NCBI GenBank assembly: GCA_007859835.1
Contig: SJPJ01000001.1
Coordinates: 5,740,426 to 5,804,425, forward strand
Length of the DNA: 64,000 bases
DNA from: Novipirellula herctigrandis
GTDB taxonomy: Bacteria > Planctomycetota > Planctomycetia > Pirellulales > Pirellulaceae
Reading direction: 5' to 3'
Both the position numbers and the translations under genes were made by a program. A model generated the notes under the pieces. That model did not search any database. It saw nothing but the letters and a program-made list of their open reading frames with translations, and had not been told where the DNA came from. Shown one piece after another: positions 44,617-53,396 of this stretch; within the stretch, counting starts at the first letter, position 1; each line of letters starts with the position of its first letter.

Positions 44617-45840
44617 CTAGAAGGTTACGCCACGAAGTCTGGCAATTTCCATTGCATCCTTGTCGCCTCGGCCTGAAAGGCACACGACCAAATGTTGGTC
44701 GGGTTTCATCTCTGCTGCGATTGTCATTGCTTTCGCTACGGCATGACTCGATTCGAGTGCTGCGATGATGCCTTCTGTGCGAGCGAGTTGGTCGAATGCT
44801 TGCATCGCCGCGTCGTCACCGCAGTCGATGTAGTCGACTCGTCCGGTCGCCATCCAATAGCTGTGTTCGGGCCCCACACCGGGGTAGTCCAATCCTGCAC
44901 TCATCGAGTGAACATCGCACGTTTGCCCATCTTCGTCTTGCATCACATAGCTATAGCTTCCGTGCAGGACTCCGGGGTCTCCGAACGATAATGGCGACGC
45001 GTGATCGCCCGGAGCGTTGCCGCGGCCGCCTGCTTCGACACCGACCATTCGCACACCGTCGTCTTCGACGAACGGGTAAAACATCCCTGCTGCATTGCTG
45101 CCACCGCCAACGCAAGCGACGATACAATCGGGCAATCGATCAAATGTGTCGCGGCATTGCTCTCGCGTTTCTCGACCAATGATCGCTTGGAAATCGCGGA
45201 CCATCATTGGGAACGGATGAGGCCCGATCACGCTGCCGATGATGTAATGAGTATTCTCGACCGAAGACATCCAATCTCGCATCGCTTCGTTGACGGCATC
45301 GCGAAGTGTTTTTGAGCCACTTTCAACAGCACAGATTTCTGCACCGAGCAGCTTCATGCTAAAGACATTTGGTTTCTGGCGGCGAATGTCTTCGCTGCCC
45401 ATATAGACAGTGCAAGGCAACCCGAAATGGGCGCATGCCGTCGCACTGGCTACACCGTGTTGGCCCGCACCGGTTTCCGCGATCACGCGAGTCTTGCCCA
45501 TCCGCAGAGTAAGCAGGGCTTGGCCGAGCGTGTTGTTGATCTTGTGAGCACCGGTATGGTTGAGGTCTTCGCGTTTAAGCCAAATTTGGGCTCCGCCGAC
45601 TGAGTTCGACAATCGCTTGGCGTGGTACAACGGACTAGGGCGACCGACGAAGGTTTTCAAAAGTCCCGCAAGCTCGCGTTGAAATTCCGGGTCTTTTTTG
45701 GCCCGATCGTACTCGTCGGCCAATTGGTCGAGGGCCCGAGTTAGCGTTTCAGGGACAAAACGTCCCCCAAAATCGCCAAATCGGCCCTGAGAATCGGGGA
45801 CCGAGGCGGAAGCGTGAGGACGTGCTGAAGCGGAACTCAT
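44617..45840 (-). CDS. trpB: Tryptophan synthase beta chain
   Basis: TrpB joins indole to serine with PLP. The 407-residue protein has [13 protein letters not shown], the PLP Lys 100 in [61 protein letters not shown] and CLSGRGDKD, all standard. trpA is not adjacent, so the operon is split. The leader (45841-45924) has two hairpins that could pair alternatively (see regulatory entry). Confidence 0.97.
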   Translation of the reverse strand: MSSASARPHASASVPDSQGRFGDFGGRFVPETLTRALDQLADEYDRAKKDPEFQRELAGLLKTFVGRPSPLYHAKRLSNSVGGAQIWLKREDLNHTGAHKINNTLGQALLTLRMGKTRVIAETGAGQHGVASATACAHFGLPCTVYMGSEDIRRQKPNVFSMKLLGAEICAVESGSKTLRDAVNEAMRDWMSSVENTHYIIGSVIGPHPFPMMVRDFQAIIGRETREQCRDTFDRLPDCIVACVGGGSNAAGMFYPFVEDDGVRMVGVEAGGRGNAPGDHASPLSFGDPGVLHGSYSYVMQDEDGQTCDVHSMSAGLDYPGVGPEHSYWMATGRVDYIDCGDDAAMQAFDQLARTEGIIAALESSHAVAKAMTIAAEMKPDQHLVVCLSGRGDKDAMEIARLRGVTF

Positions 45841-45861
45841 GAAGTGGACTCGAAGACGTAG

Positions 45862-45924
45862 CGAAACTCGCAGAGAGTTTCGGGGGACTGGAAGTTGTCA
45901 TGGGCAGAAGCCTCTGCGACTTCC
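45862..45924 (-). promoter_or_regulatory. Two-hairpin leader upstream of trpB
   Basis: The trpB-proximal hairpin pairs CGAAACTC (45862-45869) with GAGTTTCG (45875-45882). The distal hairpin pairs GGAAGT (45890-45895) with ACTTCC (45919-45924) and encloses GCAGA/TCTGC (45904-45908 and 45913-45917). On the minus RNA, CGCAGAG (45918-45912) can instead pair with CTCTGCG (45875-45869). No U-run or leader peptide is seen. It also lies in the mutM leader direction, so the owner is uncertain. Confidence 0.4.
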
Positions 45925-45992
45925 GCTACGATAAGTAATCTGTGAATTGAATTGTCGCCCGCAGTCAATCGATGGTCAATGAGGAACCCCGA

Positions 45993-46889
45993 GTGCCCGA
46001 ACTACCCGAAGTGGAAACGATGCGACGCGGCATTTTGCCAATTGTCGGAAGCCGGATCGAATCCGCGGTTCGTCCGCCATGCAGCCGAAGACCAATCCTG
46101 CTGACGCCTCGCATTGACACGTTCAACCGACGACTTCAGGGTAAAAAAATCGTCGATATCGGACGCCGCGGTAAACGAGTGATGGTCGAAATCGAAGATT
46201 CGCTAACGATCGTGATTGAACCACGAATGACCGGATTGGTGCTACTTTCCGATCCGCCAACCCGCGACCATTTGCGTTTACGAATTGAGCTGAGCGGCGG
46301 CGATAACGAACAATTACTCTTTTGGGACCGTCGTGGCCTCGGTACGGTTCGCTTGCTTTCTGCAAAAGAAGTCAAATCCAATATCGACGACAAATTGGGC
46401 ACCGATGCGCTCGAAATCACCGCAGACGAACTTCGAAAGTGTCTCTGCAAGAGCATTCGAGCGATCAAGGTGGCACTCCTTGATCAATCGGACGTCGCGG
46501 GAATCGGGAATATCTATGCCGCGGAAATCCTATTTCGGTCGGGTGTCGACCCGCGAACACGCTGTAACCGGTTGGCACGCAACCAGTGGCGGCGGATAAC
46601 GACGGAAATGCACGCGGTCCTAAACGAGGCCATTTTCTACGAAGGCAGTACGCTGAGCGACGGTACTTACCGCAACGCGATCAACGGCGAAGGGAGCTTC
46701 CAGGCTCACCACTCGGTATACGACCGAGAGGGGAAACCATGTCGTCGATGTGGCGAAGGAAAAATTCGGCGAATTGTCCAAACTCAACGAAGCACGTTTT
46801 TTTGCCCGGTTTGCCAAAGAAAAACAGGAATCCACCGTTCCTTGCTGGGAAGCTGGCGTTCGACGAGCTGGCCGGAGGCGATAGAATAG
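45993..46889 (+). CDS. mutM: Formamidopyrimidine-DNA glycosylase
   Basis: Fpg removes oxidised purines such as 8-oxoG and cuts the abasic site. The start must be GTG 45993, because the catalytic Pro must be residue 2 (PELPEVETMRRG); the ATG at 45972 would put extra residues before it. GAGGA stands about 7 bp upstream. The 298-residue protein has the helix-two-turns-helix region (IKVALLDQSDVAGIGNIYAAE) and the C-terminal zinc finger CRRCGEGKIRRIV...CPVC. It is divergent from trpB. Confidence 0.96.
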   Translation: MPELPEVETMRRGILPIVGSRIESAVRPPCSRRPILLTPRIDTFNRRLQGKKIVDIGRRGKRVMVEIEDSLTIVIEPRMTGLVLLSDPPTRDHLRLRIELSGGDNEQLLFWDRRGLGTVRLLSAKEVKSNIDDKLGTDALEITADELRKCLCKSIRAIKVALLDQSDVAGIGNIYAAEILFRSGVDPRTRCNRLARNQWRRITTEMHAVLNEAIFYEGSTLSDGTYRNAINGEGSFQAHHSVYDREGKPCRRCGEGKIRRIVQTQRSTFFCPVCQRKTGIHRSLLGSWRSTSWPEAIE

Positions 46890-46934
46890 GGGGACTAAAG
46901 CATCCCGTTGGTGTTCAGCCTTTAGGCGTTCAAG

Positions 46935-47003
46935 GCGTCGGGTTCGATTGAAAGCTCGCGTCGGGTTCGATTGAAAGCTCGCGTCGGGTTCGATTGAAAG
47001 CTC
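46935..47003 (+). repeat. 23-bp tandem direct repeat, three perfect copies
   Basis: Three identical adjacent 23-bp units start at 46935, 46958 and 46981; each begins GCGTCGGGTT and ends GAAAGCTC. They lie between mutM and the alpha/alpha-barrel gene. There are no spacers, so it is not a CRISPR. Likely a slippage-prone minisatellite. Confidence 0.92.
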
Positions 47004-47105
47004 GATGCGGTTAGAGCCGGAACTGCAACAACGTCACGAAGCACTTTCGTCGCAGATGAGAGTCACATTTTAGAATTGCCGAGCCGACGCAAACAGCAAA
47101 ACCTT

Positions 47106-48152
47106 ATGAAACAAAATCTATCTCGCCGTGACTGGCTTCGCAATGCAACGATCCTGTCGATGGGCGGCGCAGCGTCCTTATCCGCTCGCACGGCATCCGC
47201 TGCTCGCGACCCTCGTTGGAACGAAGCGATCACCAAGGGACTTAATTGGCTCAGTCGCACGCAATCTTCACGCGGTCAATGGAACACGCAAGCCTATCCC
47301 ACGGCACTCGCCGCGCTGGCGGGAACTGCGCTGATCGCCAACGGTAGCACGACAACGCAAGGGCCTTACGCAAAAGAGATCGCCAGGGCAGCCGATTACT
47401 TGATCAGCAAGAGCCGCAATAACGGCTTGATTGGTGATCCGCAAATCGACCCTCGCTACACTTACGGGCACGGCTTTTCGATGTTGATGCTTTCGCAAGT
47501 GCTCGGCGAAGAAGGGCTACTCGATCGACGTCAAGAATTGGTCGAAGTGTTAACCAAGGCGGTCGAGTTCAGTGGCAGCGCACAAACTGCTGCCGGCGGT
47601 TGGGGCTATGTCTCGGCTCGCGAAGGAAATGACTTCGACGAGGGCTCAACCACGATCACGCAGGTCCAAGGGCTTCGCGGTTGTCGTAATGCGGGAATCC
47701 CCGTTAGCGGTGAAGTCATTGAACGAGCAAAACAATATATTTACGAGTGTAAAAACCCTGATGGTGGAATCAGTTACAGCAGTCGCCAGAAGGGAAGTAG
47801 CAGGCCAGCGATCACTGCGGCAGCGCTCGCGGCGCTCTACAACGCAGGCGACTACGACAGTACGCACGTTCCCGAGATGTTGGCTTATGCGAAAGAGTCA
47901 TTGCACGATATCAGCGATTCGACTCGAGCGTTCGGCCATTGGCACTACACGTACTTGTATTACAGCCAAGTCGTTTATCGCCAAGGTGACGAGCTTTGGG
48001 ATGCATTTCGCAATCGGCTATACGATCGCATCGTTAGCGAACAGCGGCCTGATGGCTATTGGGAGGGCCAAATTCATCCGGTCTACGTTACCGCATGCAA
48101 CTTGATTATGCTGCAACTTGACCACGGTTATCTGCCGATCTATCAGAGATGA
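47106..48152 (+). CDS. Tat-exported squalene-cyclase-fold (alpha/alpha-barrel) protein
   Basis: From ATG 47106 the 348-residue protein starts with a twin-arginine signal, NLSRRDWLRNATILSMGG, with cleavage near ASA. The body has repeated alpha/alpha motifs of the prenyltransferase/squalene-oxidase fold: EAITKGLNWLSRTQSSRGQW, AQTAAGGWGYVSAREG, YECKNPDGGISYSS, VSEQRPDGYWEG. The DxDD acid motif of terpene cyclases is not seen, so cyclase activity is doubtful. Such Tat-exported repeat proteins are common in planctomycetes. Its 3' end is 20 bp from the convergent ABC exporter gene. Confidence 0.85.
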   Translation: MKQNLSRRDWLRNATILSMGGAASLSARTASAARDPRWNEAITKGLNWLSRTQSSRGQWNTQAYPTALAALAGTALIANGSTTTQGPYAKEIARAADYLISKSRNNGLIGDPQIDPRYTYGHGFSMLMLSQVLGEEGLLDRRQELVEVLTKAVEFSGSAQTAAGGWGYVSAREGNDFDEGSTTITQVQGLRGCRNAGIPVSGEVIERAKQYIYECKNPDGGISYSSRQKGSSRPAITAAALAALYNAGDYDSTHVPEMLAYAKESLHDISDSTRAFGHWHYTYLYYSQVVYRQGDELWDAFRNRLYDRIVSEQRPDGYWEGQIHPVYVTACNLIMLQLDHGYLPIYQR

Positions 48153-48172
48153 ACAAATCCGGTTATGAGCAC

Positions 48173-50122
48173 TTAACCAATCGTTCTCGGCATCGTTTCA
48201 TGCATTTGCAGGTGAATCATGTCGTGGTAATGGCCACCTCGTGTGAGTAGTTCCTCGTGTGTCCCGACATCCGTGATGCGGCCATCTTCGAGGACCACGA
48301 TCTTGTCGGCTCCCACAATCGTACTGAGCCGATGGGCGATCACGAAAGCAGTCCGATCCTTGAGCAACTCCGCCAAACTGTTTTGGATCAATCTTTCCGA
48401 TTCGCTATCCAAATTGCTGGTCGCTTCATCGAGAATTAAAATTCGTGGGTCCGCAAGAATCGCACGCGCGATTGCCAATCGTTGCCGCTGACCACCGGAA
48501 AGTTTGACACCGCGTTCACCAATGATCGAATCGTATCCGAGCGGTAACGTTTGAATGAACTCATCCGCCGCAGCGGCTTCGGCTGCCGCGACGATCTGAT
48601 CGTCGGTCGCGTTACGCCTGGCATAAGCAATGTTGTCGCGAATTGTCCCGTCGAACATGAAGACGTCCTGTTCGACGATGCCGAGCAATTTTCGGTAACT
48701 ACTGAGCTTAATGTCTTTCAAGTCTCGCCCATCAATTTGAATGCTGCCCGTGTTGGGATCGTAGAACCGGGCGATCAAATTGGTCATCGTGGTTTTTCCA
48801 GCTCCGCTGCGTCCCACCAAGGCGACGGTTTCGCCTGCATTGACTTCCAAATCGATGTCATCAAGCACAACCGTTTCGGAACCTGGATAAGAAAACGACA
48901 CGCCTTGGATTGAGACTGACCCGGCGACTTTCGCCTTGTTCAATTCAATCGCGCCGGGGCGACTTGGCAGTTCCTCTTCAACATCGAGGACGTCGAGCAC
49001 TCGGTCGAGCCCCGCCAAATTATTCTGAAAACTAACAGCACTGCCGGCTAGTGTCGCTAGCGGATCGAGTAACATTGTTAAGTAAACCAGAAACATCATC
49101 AAATCGCCAAGCGTTAATTGCTGATGAATGATTTGGTAGCCACCGTACAGAAGTAGGACCGTCGAAGCCAGCGGAATGATCACTTCCCAAATGGTCTCGA
49201 TGATTCGCGTCCACCACCATGTGAAGAGTTGTTGGCGGACTAAGTAGCTTCCCTCGTGAACAAAACGGGTCGATTCACTGCGGCTGCGCGCGAACGTACG
49301 GACGACACGAATCCCGCCGAACGTCTCGGTCGCTCCTGCATCAATGTGTTGTCGCTGGCTTCGAATGTCTTTGTAGAGCGGTCGAATTCGATTGATCCAC
49401 GTGCGGTGTGTGACCCACACGACGGGCATGAGTAGTAACCCACCGACCATCAACCGCCAATCCACCAACATCAGAATAACGAGGCTGCCAACGAATTGGA
49501 CGATCGCACGCCACGGATTGTAGATCATGCTAAAAATCAGATCTGCGATGCCACCTGCGTCTTCCCGAATCAAGCTGGCCACGCCACCGCTTTTCATGTC
49601 GTAGACATTTTGTAGCGGAAGATGAACCGCATGCTCGAAAACTCGCCGGCGGATACTGACTTGACTTTGGTTAACCGCTTTCGTGGCAAGCCAACGACTG
49701 CTTAGGCTCACTGCCGTTCCCAAAATCGTAACAAGGGTAACGATCAAGGCGATTGCCAACAGTAACGAAAAGGGATCCGTCGGCAAGCCGAAGCCAATCA
49801 ACGCATCCGGCAACGGTTTGGGGGGATCGGTCAACGCAGAATCGATCGCCAGTTTTGTCCCAAAGGGAGGAATGAGCCGCAGTCCAATGCCGATCGTGAG
49901 CAGGGAAATGGCGGTCATGATTTGACCACGGTGGTTAGCTGTTAGCCGAAAGAACTCGCGAAATAGTTCCCAAAAACCGCGTTCTCGTGTGCCAAGCTTT
50001 TTGGCACTCGGGCCCGATGAACCGTGAAACGAACGCGTATCTCGCGGCGCGGACCCTTTGTTTCTGGCGAGAACTTTTTGGCGGTAGGAACGAAAACGAC
50101 GACGGCTTGGCTCAGTAGACAT
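48173..50122 (-). CDS. ABC exporter, fused membrane and ATPase domains (MsbA-like)
   Basis: The 649-residue half-transporter has a cytosolic N-terminal extension, six membrane spans in residues 60-370 and a C-terminal ATPase. The ATPase has the Walker A motif VGRSGAGKTTMTNL, signature LSGGQRQRLAIARAI, Walker B ILILDEATSNLDS and switch AHRLST. It probably works as a homodimer and exports a lipid or hydrophobic compound, as MsbA-type proteins do. The substrate is not known. It lies downstream of the two ABC-2 permease genes on the same strand but is complete by itself. Confidence 0.93.
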   Translation of the reverse strand: MSTEPSRRRFRSYRQKVLARNKGSAPRDTRSFHGSSGPSAKKLGTRERGFWELFREFFRLTANHRGQIMTAISLLTIGIGLRLIPPFGTKLAIDSALTDPPKPLPDALIGFGLPTDPFSLLLAIALIVTLVTILGTAVSLSSRWLATKAVNQSQVSIRRRVFEHAVHLPLQNVYDMKSGGVASLIREDAGGIADLIFSMIYNPWRAIVQFVGSLVILMLVDWRLMVGGLLLMPVVWVTHRTWINRIRPLYKDIRSQRQHIDAGATETFGGIRVVRTFARSRSESTRFVHEGSYLVRQQLFTWWWTRIIETIWEVIIPLASTVLLLYGGYQIIHQQLTLGDLMMFLVYLTMLLDPLATLAGSAVSFQNNLAGLDRVLDVLDVEEELPSRPGAIELNKAKVAGSVSIQGVSFSYPGSETVVLDDIDLEVNAGETVALVGRSGAGKTTMTNLIARFYDPNTGSIQIDGRDLKDIKLSSYRKLLGIVEQDVFMFDGTIRDNIAYARRNATDDQIVAAAEAAAADEFIQTLPLGYDSIIGERGVKLSGGQRQRLAIARAILADPRILILDEATSNLDSESERLIQNSLAELLKDRTAFVIAHRLSTIVGADKIVVLEDGRITDVGTHEELLTRGGHYHDMIHLQMHETMPRTIG

Positions 50123-50283
50123 ACCATAGTGGTAGTCACGAACAGCAAATTTGGCAACTGGGGAATTTGCAACTGGCAGGCATGGTGCCGTTTCCTATCC
50201 GCCAACCTTCAATCGATAGTCCGGTAGAAGGCGGTCTTGCACAACGACACCGTGTTCAGCCGATAGAAACCGGCCCTACTCCA

Positions 50284-51180
50284 CTACGAACTAGCACTCC
50301 GGTAACTCAATAACGCGGTCTTAAATACCCATCGGCTTATCGCTAGGCTTAGAATCGTCGCCAACAATGCCCATCCGACAAGCATCCATTCCCATCCTGT
50401 TCGCGGATCGATGGGGCGGGCGAGTAGTCGGGCTGGGATGTTTACCACTAATAGCACAGGAATGATGAACGTGAAGAATCCGTACAGCGGCTTGCCCCAT
50501 CCGCGATCGTAAATCTCCATCGGATAACGGCTGAAGTTGGTGATGTAGAACCAAAAGTTGTAGAGCGTTTGGTTTCGGCCCAGCCATATACTCGTCGCGC
50601 TAAGCGAGATCATCAAACTGTACATCATCAACACCCCGCAAACGAGAAAGACTATATACAAGCCGACCGAAAAAAGCGACGGAATCATTGGGTCGACCGC
50701 GCGAGTCGCCAGTGAATGCAGGGCAAAGGTAAGGATGACTAATCCAGCGGCAAAGTTCGACAACGCACTCCAATCGATTCGCCGAAATGAGACCAGGAAC
50801 TGTGTATCGATCGGTTTTAAAAGAGCAAAATCGAGTCCGCCGGTGCGAATCATTTCACTGAATTCTTGCGCATTCGGCATAAAGAATGCCTGCACCATCG
50901 AGTTGATGAACCACGTCGTTGCCAGGAACACGAAGAACTTATCTCGATCCCAGCCCGAGTCTTCTCCAATCGTCCCTGTGTATTGGAAAATGATCAAGTA
51001 GAAACCGACATTCATCAGCGTCCAACCGATACTGCTAACGCATTGCAGGAAAAAGTTGACGCGAAACGTCATGTCGCGGACCAGACTATTGCTGGCGAAC
51101 GTCAAGAAAACCTTCGCATAGTTGGGACCAACCGGATGCGTTTCTTTGGTAATCGAATCTCCCGCAATGGACTCGCTCAT
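50284..51180 (-). CDS. ABC-2 type permease, second of a pair
   Basis: The 298-residue protein has six membrane spans. The N-terminal YAKVFLTFASNSLVRDMTFR and NAQEFSEMIRTGGLDFALLKPIDTQF match the ABC2_membrane_6 (pfam06182) family. The gene is separated by 4 bp from the upstream permease, so the two are likely to be cotranslated and to form a heterodimer. Each such pair needs a separate ATPase subunit. None lies beside them, unless the exporter downstream (unlikely) is shared. Confidence 0.85.
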   Translation of the reverse strand: MSESIAGDSITKETHPVGPNYAKVFLTFASNSLVRDMTFRVNFFLQCVSSIGWTLMNVGFYLIIFQYTGTIGEDSGWDRDKFFVFLATTWFINSMVQAFFMPNAQEFSEMIRTGGLDFALLKPIDTQFLVSFRRIDWSALSNFAAGLVILTFALHSLATRAVDPMIPSLFSVGLYIVFLVCGVLMMYSLMISLSATSIWLGRNQTLYNFWFYITNFSRYPMEIYDRGWGKPLYGFFTFIIPVLLVVNIPARLLARPIDPRTGWEWMLVGWALLATILSLAISRWVFKTALLSYRSASS

Positions 51181-51184
51181 TCAA

Positions 51185-52084
51185 TCAGCCCCCGTACCCG
51201 CTGTAGCGTTTGATCCCTTGCCCAAAGGCAAAACGGCAAACGACGATAAAAAATACTAACCAGGCTGCCTGAATTGCCATTTCCATCGGCAATTCATCAT
51301 CCGGAATCTTGCCCAAGAAAACCGCCGCTGGAAAATAGGCCAAATACTTGAACGGTAAGAATTGAACAAAGGTTCCAATCCCTTCGGGAAGAAGCGTAAG
51401 GGGAAACATATGGCCGGACAAAAAGAAACTAAACAACATGTAAATGAACAAAAGCGACGAGACTTCTAAGAACCAAAAGCCGATCATCCCGATCGCCGCT
51501 TCCAGGAAAAAACCGATCAGGAATCCCATCAACAGCGAAGCGAGGAATGCGAAGAACACAGGCGCGGAGGGCCACCCCATCACGAAGTAACCACGGCATA
51601 GAAAGAAGACCAACGCAAACGGCCCAACGGCCACAGCATAATAGGCAAGTTTGTGTGCAATTCGTGTGAGCAACAGAAAACCAATCAAATCAATCGGCTG
51701 AATCAGGTACCGCTTGATTTCGCCGTCACGGATTTGTTGGGCGATCCCCGACGCCAAGCCTGGCATACTCGAAAACGCGCGGGCGACCATCGTTAACAAG
51801 TAGTAGGCGACCATATCACGGAAACCGAAGCCACCAATCTGTGGCGCATCCGAGCCAGCGACAGAACCGTCCTTTGCCTCAATCGCATCAAAGACGGCAT
51901 ACCAAAGAAAGATTTGTGTGATGATTGGCAAGAATCGCATCAAGGTGCCGAGCGCAAAATCGCCTCGGTAGACCAAACGTTCTTCTAACGCGGTTCGCAG
52001 GATGATCCACCACGTCGATAATCGCCACGACCACCCGGTGCGGTGGTGAGGTGTCGCTAGTGGTTCGGTGGAAGTAGAGGACAC
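51185..52084 (-). CDS. ABC-2 type permease, first of a pair
   Basis: The 299-residue protein also has six spans and the family features [40 protein letters not shown] and [20 protein letters not shown]. It is the first gene of the pair, 4 bp before the second. No ATPase gene follows or precedes them. In many bacteria a preceding ATPase gene completes the transporter, so one is expected elsewhere in the genome. The cargo is unknown. Confidence 0.85.
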   Translation of the reverse strand: MSSTSTEPLATPHHRTGWSWRLSTWWIILRTALEERLVYRGDFALGTLMRFLPIITQIFLWYAVFDAIEAKDGSVAGSDAPQIGGFGFRDMVAYYLLTMVARAFSSMPGLASGIAQQIRDGEIKRYLIQPIDLIGFLLLTRIAHKLAYYAVAVGPFALVFFLCRGYFVMGWPSAPVFFAFLASLLMGFLIGFFLEAAIGMIGFWFLEVSSLLFIYMLFSFFLSGHMFPLTLLPEGIGTFVQFLPFKYLAYFPAAVFLGKIPDDELPMEMAIQAAWLVFFIVVCRFAFGQGIKRYSGYGG

Positions 52085-52334
52085 GGTCTCGTTCGGCTTA
52101 GAAAAAAAAGAAGTTGATGAGCGAATGCAGGAAATTTGTTTTACGTCACTGGGGGTTTACGTCACTGCGACTCGTCGCAGTTGCCCTTGATGGGGCGGGA
52201 CCCCGGGTCGCCAAAACAGTATGACAATAGAAAAGCGACAAGATCCGAAGGACCGATTCCTCCTCATCCTACCGGCCCGGTGATCCGCTACAATGCGGGC
52301 AATTCCTAGATCGTCGCCCTGTCGGAGAAAATTG
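52085..52334. other. 250-bp gap with divergent promoter region
   Basis: It separates the ABC-2 permease start from the esterase start. A T-rich stretch and the imperfect GTTTACGTCACT repeat at about 52138-52167 are visible. No coding region or terminator is supported. Confidence 0.35.
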
Positions 52335-53315
52335 ATGCCCCGCCCTGCCCTACCCCGCCCTGCTCTACCCCGCCCTGCTCTACCCCGCTTGATCCTACCT
52401 CGTTTCTTCATGCCCTTCACAATATTCCTTGCCATGACTTTGGTTCAAGACGTTTCCGCTGAAAAACCCGCTGACCGTACTGATTTGCTTTGGCCCGCAG
52501 GAGTTCCCGGAGCACGATTTACCGATCAAGGTGACGTTCCTCAATTGATCATCAAACTTGTTGAGTCGGATACGCCAACCTCCGCAATCGTGATTTTGCC
52601 TGGCGGTGGTTACGGCGGTCACGCCATGGGACACGAAGGACACGACATCGCCGATTGGTTTGCTTCGATGGGGATCAGTTCGGCGATTTGCACCTATCGC
52701 CTTCGAGGAGCAGGTAATGGTGGCGAAGGTTATGGTCACCCTGCCCCGATGCATGATGCCCAACGAGCGATACAGACACTGCGAAGCCGAGCAAGTGAAC
52801 TGAATATCAACGCAAACGCAATCGGTGTGATCGGCTTTTCCGCTGGTGGGCATCTTGCGTCGACCGTTTCGACACATTTCGCACCCGTCAACGACCAATC
52901 GGACGATCCCATCGCTCGCGTTTCGTCACGGCCTGACTTTGCCATCTTGTGTTACGGTGTGCTGACGATGGGAACGCCCTACACCCACCACGGCAGCCAA
53001 CGCAATTTGTTAGGTGCCGAACCCGATCCGCGTCTAGTTTCGTCCCTTAATAACGCCACTCAAGTTACGGGCGACACGCCACCGACGTTCCTGTTTCACA
53101 CTGCGAAAGACCAAGCCGTTCCCGTCGAAAATAGTCTTCAGTACTACCGTTCGTGCGTTGAAGCAAGCGTGCCCGTGGAAATGCATTTGTTCAATGACGG
53201 CCGACACGGACTCGGTATGGCTGCAAATGTCCAAGGCGCATCACAATGGCCGGGGCTTTGCCGAAATTGGTTGAAGGGTTTAGGTATGATTCATCAACAA
53301 AGTGTGCAACAGTAA
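52335..53315 (+). CDS. Secreted alpha/beta hydrolase (esterase-like) with PRPAL repeat N-terminus
   Basis: The 326-residue protein has the alpha/beta-hydrolase fold of the BD-FAE/Aes group. It has VILPGGGYGGHAMGHEGHD (oxyanion region), nucleophile Ser in GVIGFSAGGHL, an acid near HTAKDQAVPVENS and His in NDGRHGLGM. GGAG lies 7 bp before ATG 52335, so this start is favoured. It adds MPRPALPRPALPRPALPRLI before the hydrophobic signal (FFMPFTIFLAMTLVQDVSA). ATG 52410 would remove the repeats but lacks a ribosome site. The polyester or sugar-ester substrate is unknown. Confidence 0.87.
   Translation: MPRPALPRPALPRPALPRLILPRFFMPFTIFLAMTLVQDVSAEKPADRTDLLWPAGVPGARFTDQGDVPQLIIKLVESDTPTSAIVILPGGGYGGHAMGHEGHDIADWFASMGISSAICTYRLRGAGNGGEGYGHPAPMHDAQRAIQTLRSRASELNINANAIGVIGFSAGGHLASTVSTHFAPVNDQSDDPIARVSSRPDFAILCYGVLTMGTPYTHHGSQRNLLGAEPDPRLVSSLNNATQVTGDTPPTFLFHTAKDQAVPVENSLQYYRSCVEASVPVEMHLFNDGRHGLGMAANVQGASQWPGLCRNWLKGLGMIHQQSVQQ
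52338..52397 (+). repeat. 15-bp tandem repeat at the esterase start
   Basis: Units CCCCGCCCTGCYCTA at 52338-52352, 52353-52367 and 52368-52382, then a degenerate fourth at 52383-52397, encode PRPAL, PRPAL, PRPAL and PRLIL. On the minus strand each carries GCAGGGCGGGG or GAGCAGGGCGGGG, the same type of motif as the dispersed G-rich repeat. Confidence 0.9.
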
Positions 53316-53396
53316 ACGCTAACTCATAGAATCAATTGCTGATCCAACCTTTTGGATCTTGTCACTTACCACTATTCATATTTCTGGAATGAATGC

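Noticed and set aside
46935-47003. CRISPR-like array
   Set aside because: The three repeats are directly adjacent with no spacers and no cas genes are present.
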